A stretch of 64,000 nt of DNA from Rhodospirillaceae bacterium (GCA_018660265.1 JABJKS010000001.1:27290-91289); one strand, 5' to 3'; counted from the first letter of the stretch, positions 26,021-34,498 are shown. Notes: generated from the letters alone by a model not told the origin. A program made the numbers and translations.

Positions 26021-26281
26021 ACCCCATTCGTAGAATATAGACCCGTTTGACCGTACTTCCCATCGTCGTGGCTAGGCGAAGGGTGCCGATCATAGTGGGA
26101 CTACGGACAAGACCTTCAACGACGCCACGGCGTTGGGAAGCACGGCCTTCGGTGGCGTGTGGAGGCCATTCGGATGCGTTATTTTGCTTGCCCGTAGTCC
26201 CACTACGACCGGCGCAAAATGCCTACCCAAATGGCCTCCACACGCCATCAAACGGACCTATATTCTACGAATGGGGTCTAG
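26017..26281. mobile_element. 265 bp MITE-like palindromic element with 34 bp terminal inverted repeats
   Basis: The ends are CTAGACCCCATTCGTAGAAT and so on: 26017-26050 matches the reverse complement of 26248-26281 at 32 of 34 positions. Two further inverted pairs lie inside: 26091-26111 with 26187-26207 (about 19 of 21), and a perfect 18 bp pair TGGCGTGTGGAGGCCATT 26153-26170 with 26230-26247. The inner pairs interleave, so not all can fold at once. There is no transposase frame. Both outer ends are CTAG, consistent with insertion at a TA or CTAG target, as used by IS630-like and some IS5-like transposases. It lies between the cyclase tail and the thioesterase gene. Confidence 0.8.
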
Positions 26282-26357
26282 CCACTCGACAAAGTTCCCC
26301 GAAGGCGGTTACATCCCTGCAAGCGATTTTGCAGCGCGTCATAGAGAGGATAGAGCG

Positions 26358-26774
26358 ATGAAAGAGACATTGCAGCCGGGACTGAAAGTCACCAAGCGGT
26401 ATAATGTGGACAAGGAAAAGACCATCGATTTCATGGGCGATGAGTTGCGGGTCTATGCCACGCCCATGATGGTGATGGATGTGGAACGTACCTGCCTGGC
26501 ATTGATGGATGAGCACGCGGAGATTGGCGAAAGCTCTGTCGGGGCGCGGGTGGAAATCGACCACATGGGCCCGACCCTGATGGACATGTGGATCGAAGTT
26601 CGGGCCGAAGTGGTTGAAGTTAAGGGCCCGAAAGTGGTCTTTGATGTAGAAGTCCACGACGCCCTTGATCAGGTCGGCAAGGCACGCCATATCCGCTTTA
26701 TGATCGAAAAAGCGGGCCAACAGGGCCGGTTAGAGAAGAAACGCGCCAAGGCCAAGGAAGCCGGCGCGCTGTAA
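26358..26774 (+). CDS. FlK-like acyl-CoA thioesterase (hotdog fold)
   Basis: 138-residue single-domain protein resembling fluoroacetyl-CoA thioesterase FlK and related hotdog thioesterases. A pattern LMDEHAEIGESSVGARVEIDHMGPTLMDMWI is visible, where the Glu after the helix, the His in IDHMGPT and a Thr in VERTC match the FlK catalytic Glu/His/Thr arrangement. The ATG at 26358 has GAGAGGATAGAGCG just upstream. A longer open frame to 26133 lies within the palindromic element and is not protein-like. Likely role: clearing a short or toxic acyl-CoA made by neighbouring pathways. Substrate unknown. Confidence 0.8.
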   Translation: MKETLQPGLKVTKRYNVDKEKTIDFMGDELRVYATPMMVMDVERTCLALMDEHAEIGESSVGARVEIDHMGPTLMDMWIEVRAEVVEVKGPKVVFDVEVHDALDQVGKARHIRFMIEKAGQQGRLEKKRAKAKEAGAL

Positions 26775-26775
26775 G

Positions 26776-27150
26776 TTATAAATCAGTTTCCAATTTTAGG
26801 GACAATAACCATTCCCGGGCACGGGATGGATCGTCAAATGCGCGTGTGGGAAAGGGGTTTTTGTGCAGTCTAAGGAATAGATTGGCCAAGACACGACCGA
26901 CCTTGCCACGCGGGACAAGGGCGGCCGCATGGGTATGGGCAACAACGCTGTCAGATGAGCTGAATTGAGCTAAATCCGTATCGATCTTTGCGCCGGCTTC
27001 ACCAATCATCAGTACCTTTGATTTACCAGGTGCCAATGCCTGTTGTTGGCGCAGGGCGTCAGCCAATAACTCGACCGTAATCAACAGATTGCCGAAATCT
27101 ATTTCGACGATGCCGTTCGGTGTTAAGCTGACTTTTGGACTATCAATCAT
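26776..27150 (-). CDS. Conserved hypothetical protein (STAS-like, DUF7793-type)
   Basis: 124 residues with an alternating beta/alpha pattern: VEIDFGNLLITVELLADALRQQQALAPGKSKVLMIGEAGAKIDTDLAQF, then AHTHAAALVPRGKVGRVLANLFLRLHKNPFPTRAFDDPSRAREWLL. The Pro-Phe-Pro-Thr-Arg-x-Phe segment followed by an Ala-x-x-Trp-Leu helix recalls small STAS/SpoIIAA-fold proteins of unknown role (DUF7793-type from memory). The ATG at 27150 is preferred; the frame extends to a TTG at 27231 but without a ribosome site. It is convergent with the thioesterase and divergent from the thiolase. Function not assigned. Confidence 0.65.
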   Translation of the reverse strand: MIDSPKVSLTPNGIVEIDFGNLLITVELLADALRQQQALAPGKSKVLMIGEAGAKIDTDLAQFSSSDSVVAHTHAAALVPRGKVGRVLANLFLRLHKNPFPTRAFDDPSRAREWLLSLKLETDL

Positions 27151-27268
27151 TTTCGCTCGAATTACCGGAAACGTACCTGCGACAACAGAACACCTTGCCG
27201 CCGCGTGTAGGAATGGTAATTTAGCCCGCAATATATGAATAATTCACGACTTCCAAAGGAACGAAAAT

Positions 27269-28459
27269 ATGAGCGACCAGGATCCTATTGTTATCGTCAG
27301 CGCCGCGCGGACACCGATGGCCGGCATGCAGGGCGATTTCGCCGCCGTTCAGGCACCGCAACTTGGTGCCGGCGCTATCGAGGCCGCTTTGCAACGGGCG
27401 GGGATCAGTGGCGATGACGTTGATGAAGTCATCATGGGTAACGTTCTGGGGGCAGGCCAGGGCCAGGCACCGGCGCGTCAGGCTTCCAAGGGTGCCGGCA
27501 TCCCCGATGCGGTCGGTGCCACGACGATCAACAAAATGTGCGGTTCCGGCATGAAGGCGACTATGTTCGGCCATGATCTGTTGGTTGCCGGTTCGGCAAA
27601 TGTCATCGTCACGGGCGGTATGGAAAGCATGACGAACGCGCCCTATTTGCTGCCCAATGCGCGCGGCGGTATGCGTTTGGGGCATGGGGATGTCAAAGAC
27701 AGCATGTTTCTCGATGGCCTGGAAGATGCCTATGACAAGGGTCTGCCCATGGGTGTGTTTGCCGAACAGACGGCACAGCACTATCAGTTCACGCGGGAGC
27801 AACAGGACGCCTACGCCATTGAATCCCTGACCCGGGCCCAGAAGGCTACTGCGGACGGCAGCTTTGCAGGCGAAATTGCCGCCTTTACAGTCAAAGAGCG
27901 TAAAGGTGAGCGGGTTGTGGAAATTGACGAACAACCAGGCAATGCCAATATCGATAAGATCCCGTCATTGCGTCCCGCCTTTGCCAAGGACGGCACAGTG
28001 ACAGCGGCGAATTCCTCCTCTATTTCCGATGGCGCGGCGGCCCTCGTGTTGATGCGTCAGTCTGAGGCGGAAAAGCGTGGCCTAACGCCTATTGCCAAAA
28101 TCGTCGGGCATGCGACCCATGCACAGGAACCGGCCTGGTTCACCACGGCACCAATCGGGGCGGTGAATACATTGTTCGAGAAAACCGGCTGGGATAAAGC
28201 AGACGTTGATTTGTTCGAGATCAATGAAGCATTCGCCGTCGTAACCATGGCGGCCATGAAGGAAATGGGTCTGCCCCATGATATCGTCAATATTCACGGC
28301 GGGGCCTGCGCCTTGGGTCATCCCATCGGTGCTTCGGGAGCACGGATCCTGGTGACGCTGATGGCCGCTTTGCAGAAAACAGGTGGCAAAAAAGGCGTCG
28401 CCGCTCTGTGCATTGGTGGTGGCGAGGCTACAGCCATGGCGGTGGAGTTGCTGCACTAG
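27269..28459 (+). CDS. Acetyl-CoA C-acyltransferase (thiolase)
   Basis: 396-residue thiolase catalysing thiolytic cleavage of 3-ketoacyl-CoA or condensation of two acetyl-CoA. The acylated Cys is C91 in INKMCGSGMKA; the second signature NIHGGACALGHPIGASGAR carries the catalytic His, and the C-terminal CIGGGEATAMAVE carries the base Cys. Length and motifs are those of the AtoB/PhaA group. AAGGAACG precedes the ATG. Downstream genes on the same strand (acyl-CoA dehydrogenase, CoA transferase, UbiM) make a fatty or branched acid catabolic set, though hairpins at 28459-28543 may partly separate them. Confidence 0.95.
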   Translation: MSDQDPIVIVSAARTPMAGMQGDFAAVQAPQLGAGAIEAALQRAGISGDDVDEVIMGNVLGAGQGQAPARQASKGAGIPDAVGATTINKMCGSGMKATMFGHDLLVAGSANVIVTGGMESMTNAPYLLPNARGGMRLGHGDVKDSMFLDGLEDAYDKGLPMGVFAEQTAQHYQFTREQQDAYAIESLTRAQKATADGSFAGEIAAFTVKERKGERVVEIDEQPGNANIDKIPSLRPAFAKDGTVTAANSSSISDGAAALVLMRQSEAEKRGLTPIAKIVGHATHAQEPAWFTTAPIGAVNTLFEKTGWDKADVDLFEINEAFAVVTMAAMKEMGLPHDIVNIHGGACALGHPIGASGARILVTLMAALQKTGGKKGVAALCIGGGEATAMAVELLH

Positions 28460-28640
28460 AGCATTTCCGACTAGGAAATGCTCCGACTCTTAAGAATCGA
28501 GCAATTTTTCCAATCACTTAGAATCGCAAAGCGATTCTCTTTTGATCGGAATTGCTCTAAAATTCTTGAAAAAAGAGCAATTGAACCTATCACTTGGATC
28601 ACAATAGTCGATCCAAGTGATAGAAAATTTCTCTAAATCG
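28459..28640. repeat. Intergenic palindromic repeat cluster
   Basis: Three palindromes in tandem after the thiolase stop: GAGCATTTCC 28459-28468 with GGAAATGCTC 28474-28483; AGAATCGC 28520-28527 with GCGATTCT 28531-28538 nested in GAGCAATT/AATTGCTC arms; and a perfect 14 bp pair CTATCACTTGGATC 28587-28600 with its complement 28610-28623. The last unit and its flanks (AGAGCAATTGAACC to CTCTAAA) recur in inverted orientation at 34548-34636. This resembles the GAGCA-type intergenic repeats common in alphaproteobacteria. Confidence 0.75.
28520..28543 (+). terminator. Possible rho-independent terminator after thiolase
   Basis: Perfect 8 bp stem AGAATCGC/GCGATTCT with an AAA loop, followed by CTTTT. 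It is part of the repeat cluster and may attenuate transcription into the dehydrogenase gene. Confidence 0.5.
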
Positions 28641-28727
28641 TATCCAGGGGAAAACCATTCCAGGGGAAAAATTTGGGCGCATCGGCATACGGGGGATGCC
28701 GGACGTCAAGTATCTGGAGTATGGCTC

Positions 28728-29867
28728 ATGCTGTTGAACGATGATCAAATCATGGTTCGTGATATGGCGCGGAATTTCGCCCAAAAAGAACTAGCCCCCA
28801 ATTCGGCCCAATGGGATCGTGACGCGAAGCTGCCCTGGGAAGTTCTGGCCAAGATGGGCGCGCTGGGATTGTTGGGCATGTGTGTCGACCCCGAATGGGG
28901 TGGTGCCGGTACGGACTATCTTTCCTACATTCTGGCGGTGGAGGAAATTGCCGCCGGCGATGCCGCTGCTTCCACTGTCATGGTGGTCAACAACGTGCCG
29001 GTCTGTGCCGCGTTGGTGGATTTCGCGACCGACGCTCAAAAGGCGGAATTCCTGACGCCGCTGGCCAAGGGCGAACATATCGGTGCTTTCCTGTTGACCG
29101 AGCCGGGCGCGGGTTCCGATGCCTCCCACCTGGCCACCCGCGCGGTGCGGGATGGTGATCGCTATATCATCAATGGTCAAAAGCAGTTCATCACCTCCGG
29201 TCAGATAGCATCCACCGGCATGATCTTTGCCGTAACCGACCCTGATGCCGGCCCCAAGGGCATCAGCTGTTTTCTGACGCCGACATCCGCCAAGGGTTAT
29301 AACGTCGTTCGGGTGGAGGAGAAGATGGGCCAGCACGGCTCCGACACGGCGCAAATCTCCCTCGATGATCTGGAGGTCCCGGCTGAGATGATGTTGGGCG
29401 CAGAGGGGCAAGGCTATCGCATCGCCCTGGGCAATTTGTCCACGGGTCGGATCGGGACCTCGGCGCAGGCGATCGGCATGGCGCGGGCGGCATTCGAACA
29501 CGCCCTGGCCTATGCGCAAGAGCGGGAAGCTTTCGGCAAACCAATCTTTGAACATCAGGCAGTGGCCTTTCGCCTGGCGGAGATGGCAACCAAAATTGAA
29601 ACCGCCCGTCAGATGATGCACCACGCCGCACAGATGCACATGGCGGGAATGCGCTGTGGCAAGGAAGCCTCCATGGCAAAGCTGTATTCTACGGAAATGG
29701 CAGAGGAAGTCTGTTCCGCCGCGATCCAGACCCTGGGCGGTTATGGCTACCTGAAAGACTTCCCCGTAGAGAAAATTTATCGCGATGTGCGTGTGACGCA
29801 GATCTATGAAGGTACGTCTGATATTCAAAAGCTGTTGATAAGCCGCGCCATTCAGGATGAAATGTAA
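28728..29867 (+). CDS. Acyl-CoA dehydrogenase
   Basis: 379-residue FAD enzyme introducing the alpha-beta double bond in an acyl-CoA and passing electrons to ETF. Three-domain ACAD layout: N-terminal helices (DDQIMVRDMARNFAQKELAPNSAQWDRD), the FAD segment AFLLTEPGAGSDASHL and FITSGQIA strand, and the C-terminal helices with the catalytic-base region and the IYEGTSDIQKLLISRAI tail. It resembles short/branched-chain ACADs (isovaleryl, butyryl type). The ATG at 28728 has TCTGGAG upstream and gives a normal start; the frame also opens to 28617 but through the repeat. Operonic with the CoA transferase. Confidence 0.92.
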   Translation: MLLNDDQIMVRDMARNFAQKELAPNSAQWDRDAKLPWEVLAKMGALGLLGMCVDPEWGGAGTDYLSYILAVEEIAAGDAAASTVMVVNNVPVCAALVDFATDAQKAEFLTPLAKGEHIGAFLLTEPGAGSDASHLATRAVRDGDRYIINGQKQFITSGQIASTGMIFAVTDPDAGPKGISCFLTPTSAKGYNVVRVEEKMGQHGSDTAQISLDDLEVPAEMMLGAEGQGYRIALGNLSTGRIGTSAQAIGMARAAFEHALAYAQEREAFGKPIFEHQAVAFRLAEMATKIETARQMMHHAAQMHMAGMRCGKEASMAKLYSTEMAEEVCSAAIQTLGGYGYLKDFPVEKIYRDVRVTQIYEGTSDIQKLLISRAIQDEM

Positions 29868-29899
29868 GCTGCTGCCTAATTTGATTTAAGGACAACAGT

Positions 29900-31057
29900 A
29901 TGAATGACGCTTCCCCTAAATCTATGCCCCTGGATGGTCTGACCGTTCTGGAAATGGGATCGTCCTTGGCAGGACCATTTGCCGGCCGGACCTTCGCCGA
30001 ACTTGGCGCCACGGTGATAAAGGTGGAACCGCCCGAAGTCGGCGATGCCTCGCGTGGCTGGGGCAAGGCCATGCTTGGCGGGCGGGCCGTATTGTTTCAG
30101 GCCTTTAACAAGGGCAAGCGTTCCTTGACCGTTGATTTCGCCAACGAGGGTGAATTGGACGCCCTGCGCCAGCTGGTCGCCAGAGATGTGGATATTGTCT
30201 TTCAAAACCTGCGTCCCGGCGTTGTTGATAAGTTCGGGTTGGATGCCGCCACTTTAGTGGCGAGCAACCCGCGGCTGATTTATTGCAACATGGCGGCCTA
30301 TGGCGCGGATGGACCCTTAAAGGACGCGCCGGGCTATGACCCGTTGATCCAGGCGTTCGCCGGTATTTCAGAGGCTACGGGGGACCCGGACGGCGGCGCT
30401 GTGCGCGTCGGTGTGCCGATTATTGATATTGGCACCGGGATGTGGGCCCTGATTGGTATCCTGTCAGCCCTGCATCAACGTGATGTCACGGGGAAAGGAT
30501 GTTTGGTCGATGCGGCCATGCTGGAAACCGCCCTGGCCTGGCAGGGATTATCTTTTGCCAATGCGGAAGGCGGTGCCGGATGGCCCGTACGCATGGGCCT
30601 GCAAGGGCCTTTGCTGGTTCCCAACGGCGGTTATGACGCGGCCGATGGAAAGCTGGTTTTGACCATTGGCACGCCGTTGCAGTTCTCGCGGTTTTGTAAA
30701 GTGATTGATCGGCTCGATTTGTTGGAAGACCCACGTTTCGCCACCAACGATAACCGTGTGGCCAATAAGCCAGACTTTGATGCCACGGTATCAGAGACTT
30801 TGCGCACCCGGCCCCGCGCTGAATGGAACGAATTATTGACGGCTGCGGATGTGCCTAATTCTCCGCTGCAAAATCTGGGCGAGACTGTGGCGCACCCGCA
30901 AACCCTGGCCACCGGTATTCTTCAGGATAGTCCCGATGGCAGTTTTCGTCTGATCGGCACGCCCCTGCGGTTCGATGGCGAGCGTCCGGCGTTCGCGCGG
31001 GCGTCACCGGAATTGGGTGAAGCCAACCAGGACGTCTTTGCTTTTATGAAGGAATAG
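29900..31057 (+). CDS. CaiB/BaiF family III CoA transferase
   Basis: 385 residues; class III CoA transferase or acyl-CoA racemase family. The N-terminal LDGLTVLEMGSSLAGPFAGRTFAELGATVIKVEPPEVGDASRGWG and the YGADGPLKDAPGYDPLIQAFAGISEATGDPDG block (with the family's catalytic Asp region) are clear. It is distinct from the CaiB at 19393. AAGGACAACAGT precedes the ATG, 32 bp after the dehydrogenase stop, so they are co-transcribed. It probably activates the acid oxidised by the dehydrogenase. Confidence 0.92.
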   Translation: MNDASPKSMPLDGLTVLEMGSSLAGPFAGRTFAELGATVIKVEPPEVGDASRGWGKAMLGGRAVLFQAFNKGKRSLTVDFANEGELDALRQLVARDVDIVFQNLRPGVVDKFGLDAATLVASNPRLIYCNMAAYGADGPLKDAPGYDPLIQAFAGISEATGDPDGGAVRVGVPIIDIGTGMWALIGILSALHQRDVTGKGCLVDAAMLETALAWQGLSFANAEGGAGWPVRMGLQGPLLVPNGGYDAADGKLVLTIGTPLQFSRFCKVIDRLDLLEDPRFATNDNRVANKPDFDATVSETLRTRPRAEWNELLTAADVPNSPLQNLGETVAHPQTLATGILQDSPDGSFRLIGTPLRFDGERPAFARASPELGEANQDVFAFMKE

Positions 31058-31116
31058 CTTTCTCCCCGACGTCCGTTTGACGTTCGTCAAGGACACGGCT
31101 GCCCCGGCAGGGCTGC

Positions 31117-32322
31117 ATGGGGCGCATGACGAAAATTGCAAAAGTTCAGACCTTTGATGTGATCATCGTAGGTGCGGGTCCGGCGGGGCTAAGTTTCGCC
31201 CGGACCCTGGTGGGCAGTGGCCTTAATGTAGCCGTTGTGGAGCGGCAATCGCGGGCGCAACTGGCCGACCCAGCTATTGATGGCCGGGATATTGCCCTGA
31301 CCCAACGATCCGAAGCCACCATGCGGGAGCTCGGTATTTGGCAACATATGCCTGGCGAGGAGATCGCGTTTATCCGTCACGCCAAGGTTATCAATGGCAA
31401 GACAAACTATGCCCTGCATTTCGACCATCGCGAGACAGGCGCGGATTACCTTGGTCCTATCGTCGGCAACGACGTGATCCGCCGGGCGGTCTTTGCGGCC
31501 TTTGATGAAGCGGATGCAGGCACCTTGATCGATGGCTGCGCCGTCGTTGCCGCCGGCAGCGACGAGCGTATGGCTCATGTCACCCTGGATGACGGTCGAC
31601 GTTTGCAGGCATCCTTGCTGGTGGCAGCAGACAGCCGATTTTCTGAAACCCGATGCCATATGGGGCTTGCGGCCCGGATGCGCGATTTTGGGCGCAATTG
31701 TATCGTTTGCCGGATGGATCATGTCCACGGCCATGATGACACGGCGTTCGAATGCTTCCACTATGAACGCACCCTGGCTGTTCTGCCCCTTCCGGGCCGA
31801 CAAAGTTCGGTTGTCATCACCTTACCCGCAGATCAGGCAGCAGAGGTCATGGCCATGGGGGAGGGGGCACTCAATCGCGATATCGCTGCCCGGTTCGGCC
31901 ATCGACTTGGTGCCATGACCTTGATAGGCGAACGCCACAACTATCCACTGGTGGCGGTCTATGCGGATCGGTTCCATGGTCGGCGATTTGCCCTTATAGG
32001 TGATGCCGCTGTGGGGATGCATCCCGTAACGGCCCATGGCTTTAACCTTGGCCTGCGCAGCGCGACGACTTTGGCTGAAGAAATCAAGGCGTCGGTTAAG
32101 GCGGGCAGGGGCATAGGTGCCAGTGCGGGTCTGCGCCGTTATCATATGGCCCATAACCGCGCGGCTCGGCCAATCTATCTGGGCACCAACATGCTGGTTG
32201 GCCTTTATACGGATGACCGTCGCCCCGCCAGACTGGCCCGAAAGGTACTGCTGCATGCGGGCAACATTATCCGGCCGGCCCGTCACAGGATCATGCGTCA
32301 ATTGACGGACAAAGCTGCTTGA
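31117..32322 (+). CDS. ubiM: FAD-dependent ubiquinone hydroxylase, UbiM type
   Basis: 401-residue flavoprotein monooxygenase of the UbiH/COQ6 family. FAD motif VIIVGAGPAGLSFARTL lies at about residues 15-31, followed by VVERQ; the substrate segment ends in DGRDIALTQRS. The second FAD motif is FALIGDAAVGMHPVTAHGFNLGLRSA. The C-terminal HNRAARPIYLGTNMLVGLYTDDRRPARLARKVLL closely matches my memory of UbiM (5-demethoxyubiquinol hydroxylase of some proteobacteria) rather than UbiH/UbiF/UbiI. It would act at the inner face of the inner membrane in ubiquinone synthesis. It is unusual that it follows a beta-oxidation set. Starts at 31117 or 31126 are both possible. Confidence 0.75.
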   Translation: MGRMTKIAKVQTFDVIIVGAGPAGLSFARTLVGSGLNVAVVERQSRAQLADPAIDGRDIALTQRSEATMRELGIWQHMPGEEIAFIRHAKVINGKTNYALHFDHRETGADYLGPIVGNDVIRRAVFAAFDEADAGTLIDGCAVVAAGSDERMAHVTLDDGRRLQASLLVAADSRFSETRCHMGLAARMRDFGRNCIVCRMDHVHGHDDTAFECFHYERTLAVLPLPGRQSSVVITLPADQAAEVMAMGEGALNRDIAARFGHRLGAMTLIGERHNYPLVAVYADRFHGRRFALIGDAAVGMHPVTAHGFNLGLRSATTLAEEIKASVKAGRGIGASAGLRRYHMAHNRAARPIYLGTNMLVGLYTDDRRPARLARKVLLHAGNIIRPARHRIMRQLTDKAA

Positions 32323-32356
32323 TCGCAACTAATTGAATGCAATTAGATAATCGCAA

Positions 32357-33220
32357 CTAAATAGTCCTGGAGGCGATTTCCTCGCTGATTTGCCAAAGCC
32401 GTTGTTGCGCCGCAACATCCAGGCTTTCGGGCGACGAGGCGGCGATTTTGGATTTGTTGAAATATTGCCCGCTGACCTCTGCCAAGGCGGGCGTGGTGGC
32501 GACATGCAGAGATGTCTGCGCGCCTGCGTACGGGGATATGGCCATCAGGACTTGGCTGAGGCGAACGATCAAGCCTGGAAGGCCAGGATTATTGTGACCA
32601 AATTTGGAGGCGACGAAGCCCGGGTGCAGGCAATTCGCTGTCACATTTGTACCTTCGAGGCGGCGGGCGATTTCGTACGTGAACATGATATTCATTAGTT
32701 TTGATTGGCAATAAGCCGACCACCCGGCATAGCGGGTGCGCCCCTGAAGGTCGTTAAAGTTCATGCTGCCGTTTTGGTGGGCCCGTGAGGAAACGTTGAC
32801 GATGCGTCCCTGTGCCGCCGCTTTTAGAGCTGGTAGCAGCCGATCGGTCAGGACGAAATAACCCATGTGGTTAAGTGCGAAAGTATATTCCAGTCCTTCG
32901 CTGGTTTGCGAACGTTGGCGGAAGAATCCACCGACGTTATTTAACAGGACGTCGATATGATCATGCGCGTCTGTCACGCGGTTTGCCAGGTCCCGGACCT
33001 GTGACAGAATTGATAAATCAGCGACTTCCACCGTGATGTTTTTCGTTGCGGTGTCGAGATTGATTCTGGCCGCGGCCTGTTGGCATTTTTCCTGATTTCT
33101 GCCGACCAGTACCACCTTGGCACCCAATTGCGCCAGAGTGTATGCGCAAACATAACCAATGCCGTCCGAGGCACCGGTTACCACGACTGTCTTCCCCGAT
33201 ATTGTCCCCATTACTGACAT
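32357..33220 (-). CDS. Short-chain dehydrogenase/reductase (retinol dehydrogenase-like)
   Basis: 287-residue classical SDR. The cofactor motif TGASDGIGYVCAYTL is near the N-terminus; VLLNNVGG follows the fourth strand. The catalytic Ser is in NVSSRAHQNGSMNFNDL and the YxxxK is in SAYCQSKLMNIMF. The profile is like the retinol dehydrogenase/WWOX-type SDRs that prefer NADP(H). It is divergent from the LLM gene at 33367, with a 14 bp palindrome in the shared promoter region. Start at 33220 (MSVMGT) or at the Met three codons later. Substrate unknown. Confidence 0.88.
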   Translation of the reverse strand: MSVMGTISGKTVVVTGASDGIGYVCAYTLAQLGAKVVLVGRNQEKCQQAAARINLDTATKNITVEVADLSILSQVRDLANRVTDAHDHIDVLLNNVGGFFRQRSQTSEGLEYTFALNHMGYFVLTDRLLPALKAAAQGRIVNVSSRAHQNGSMNFNDLQGRTRYAGWSAYCQSKLMNIMFTYEIARRLEGTNVTANCLHPGFVASKFGHNNPGLPGLIVRLSQVLMAISPYAGAQTSLHVATTPALAEVSGQYFNKSKIAASSPESLDVAAQQRLWQISEEIASRTI

Positions 33221-33325
33221 AGTCCCCTATGGCGGTTTCGGTCTGTGATGGATGGAAGCATGGCACGAAATGGTGATGAGGAGCATCTTGTATCTTGACC
33301 ATTGGCGATAATCTTGCAAAAATCT

Positions 33326-33339
33326 AACTAACGTTAGTT
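33326..33339. promoter_or_regulatory. Perfect 14 bp palindrome, putative repressor operator
   Basis: AACTAACGTTAGTT lies 28 bp before the LLM start and in the divergent promoter region of the SDR gene. Palindromes of this size and position are typical TetR-family operators, but no TetR gene is in the window, so the regulator is elsewhere or unknown. Confidence 0.5.
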
Positions 33340-33366
33340 TTTGGGGTTAGGCAGAGGAGACCTACA

Positions 33367-34440
33367 ATGAAATTCGGCATGATGTACCTTTTCAGCGAAT
33401 ACGGCTCCATCCCACAGGCTCAGGTTTTCAAGGAGTTCCTGGAGGAAGTGGAATTGGCCGAGGAACTGGGATTCGATTCGATTTGGCTGCCGGAGCATCA
33501 TTTCTCTGTTTACGGCATCCTTGGCGATACGCTGACCATGGCGGCCGCCATTGCCCAGCGGACCAAGCGCATCAAGATTGGCACGGCGGTGGTCCTTCTG
33601 CCCCTGAACCACCCGGTACGTGTCGCCGAACAGGCAGCGTTGGTGGATTGCCTTTCCGATGGTCGTTTATTGCTGGGCGTGGGGCGGGCTTATCAGCCGG
33701 GCGAGTTTGCCGGCTTTGGTGAGAACCCGGATAACTCTCGCGAGATGTTTTTCGAGTCCATGGAAATTTTGATGAAATGTTTCTCCGGCGAGAAATTCTC
33801 CCACAAGGGCAAATTCTGGTCCGTCGATGATGTCGAGCTGTATCCAAGGCCCGTGCAATCGCCAAATCCACCGATCTACATGGCAGCCGTTTCGCCGCCC
33901 TCATACGCATTGGCCGCCAAACATGGTTTCTCTATTTTGCGCGCGCCGCGTTTCACTTCAATGCATGTTGTGCAGGAACAGTTTGCGGAATACAGCCAGC
34001 ATATGCGTGACGCCGGTCGGGACCCATTGGCGATCGATCAGCCTATGTTGATGCAGACTTATGTCGCGGAGACCGAGGCCGAGGCGAAGAGTGTCGCTGA
34101 AGTCCATGCAATTTGGTATCACGAACTGTTCCAAAAGGTGTTGCCGGGTGCGCCGGGCAAAAAAATTCACAAAGGTTATGAAATCTATAACGTGGTGCGA
34201 AAGAACCACGCCAAGGTGACCTATGACGACCTGGCGGAATGGGGCAGCGCCTTTGGCACGCCTGAGCAGGTCGCAGACCGCATTGTCACCTACGCCGAGG
34301 AAGCCGGTGTTAATCACTGGATGGCGGAAATGAAATTCGGCGGTATGACGCACGAGGACACAATGCGCTCCATGCGCCTGTTCGCCAATGAGGTGATGCC
34401 ACGGGTAAATGAAAAAATGAACAAAGTCGCGGCCGAATAA
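33367..34440 (+). CDS. LLM-class flavin-dependent oxidoreductase (luciferase-like)
   Basis: 357-residue bacterial-luciferase-like TIM-barrel protein. Visible blocks: ELAEELGFDSIWLPEHHFSVYG at residues 27-48 (the EHH motif is typical), RIKIGTAVVLLPLNHPVRVAEQAALVDCLSDGRLLLGVGRAY, and PNPPIYMAAVSPPSYALAAKHGFSIL. It likely uses FMNH2 with oxygen to hydroxylate or cleave an organic substrate, with a separate flavin reductase not seen here. GCAGAGGAGA precedes the ATG. It ends with a strong terminator. The palindrome upstream suggests inducible expression. Confidence 0.88.
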   Translation: MKFGMMYLFSEYGSIPQAQVFKEFLEEVELAEELGFDSIWLPEHHFSVYGILGDTLTMAAAIAQRTKRIKIGTAVVLLPLNHPVRVAEQAALVDCLSDGRLLLGVGRAYQPGEFAGFGENPDNSREMFFESMEILMKCFSGEKFSHKGKFWSVDDVELYPRPVQSPNPPIYMAAVSPPSYALAAKHGFSILRAPRFTSMHVVQEQFAEYSQHMRDAGRDPLAIDQPMLMQTYVAETEAEAKSVAEVHAIWYHELFQKVLPGAPGKKIHKGYEIYNVVRKNHAKVTYDDLAEWGSAFGTPEQVADRIVTYAEEAGVNHWMAEMKFGGMTHEDTMRSMRLFANEVMPRVNEKMNKVAAE

Positions 34441-34464
34441 AACATACCCAATCCAAGGCATTCA

Positions 34465-34498
34465 GGGTGCAGGATTATTGTCCTGCGCCCCCTTTTTT
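34465..34498 (+). terminator. Rho-independent terminator after the LLM gene
   Basis: GGGTGCAGGA 34465-34474 pairs with TCCTGCGCCC 34481-34490 (one G-T pair), with a 6-base loop, then CC and six T. Placed 25 bp after the LLM stop. Confidence 0.85.

Noticed and set aside
26133..26357. N-terminal extension of the FlK-like thioesterase
   Set aside because: The longer frame is inside the palindromic element and not protein-like; a good ribosome site precedes ATG 26358.
28791..29828. 345-codon minus-strand open frame
   Set aside because: Fully antisense to the acyl-CoA dehydrogenase at 28728, which has all ACAD motifs.
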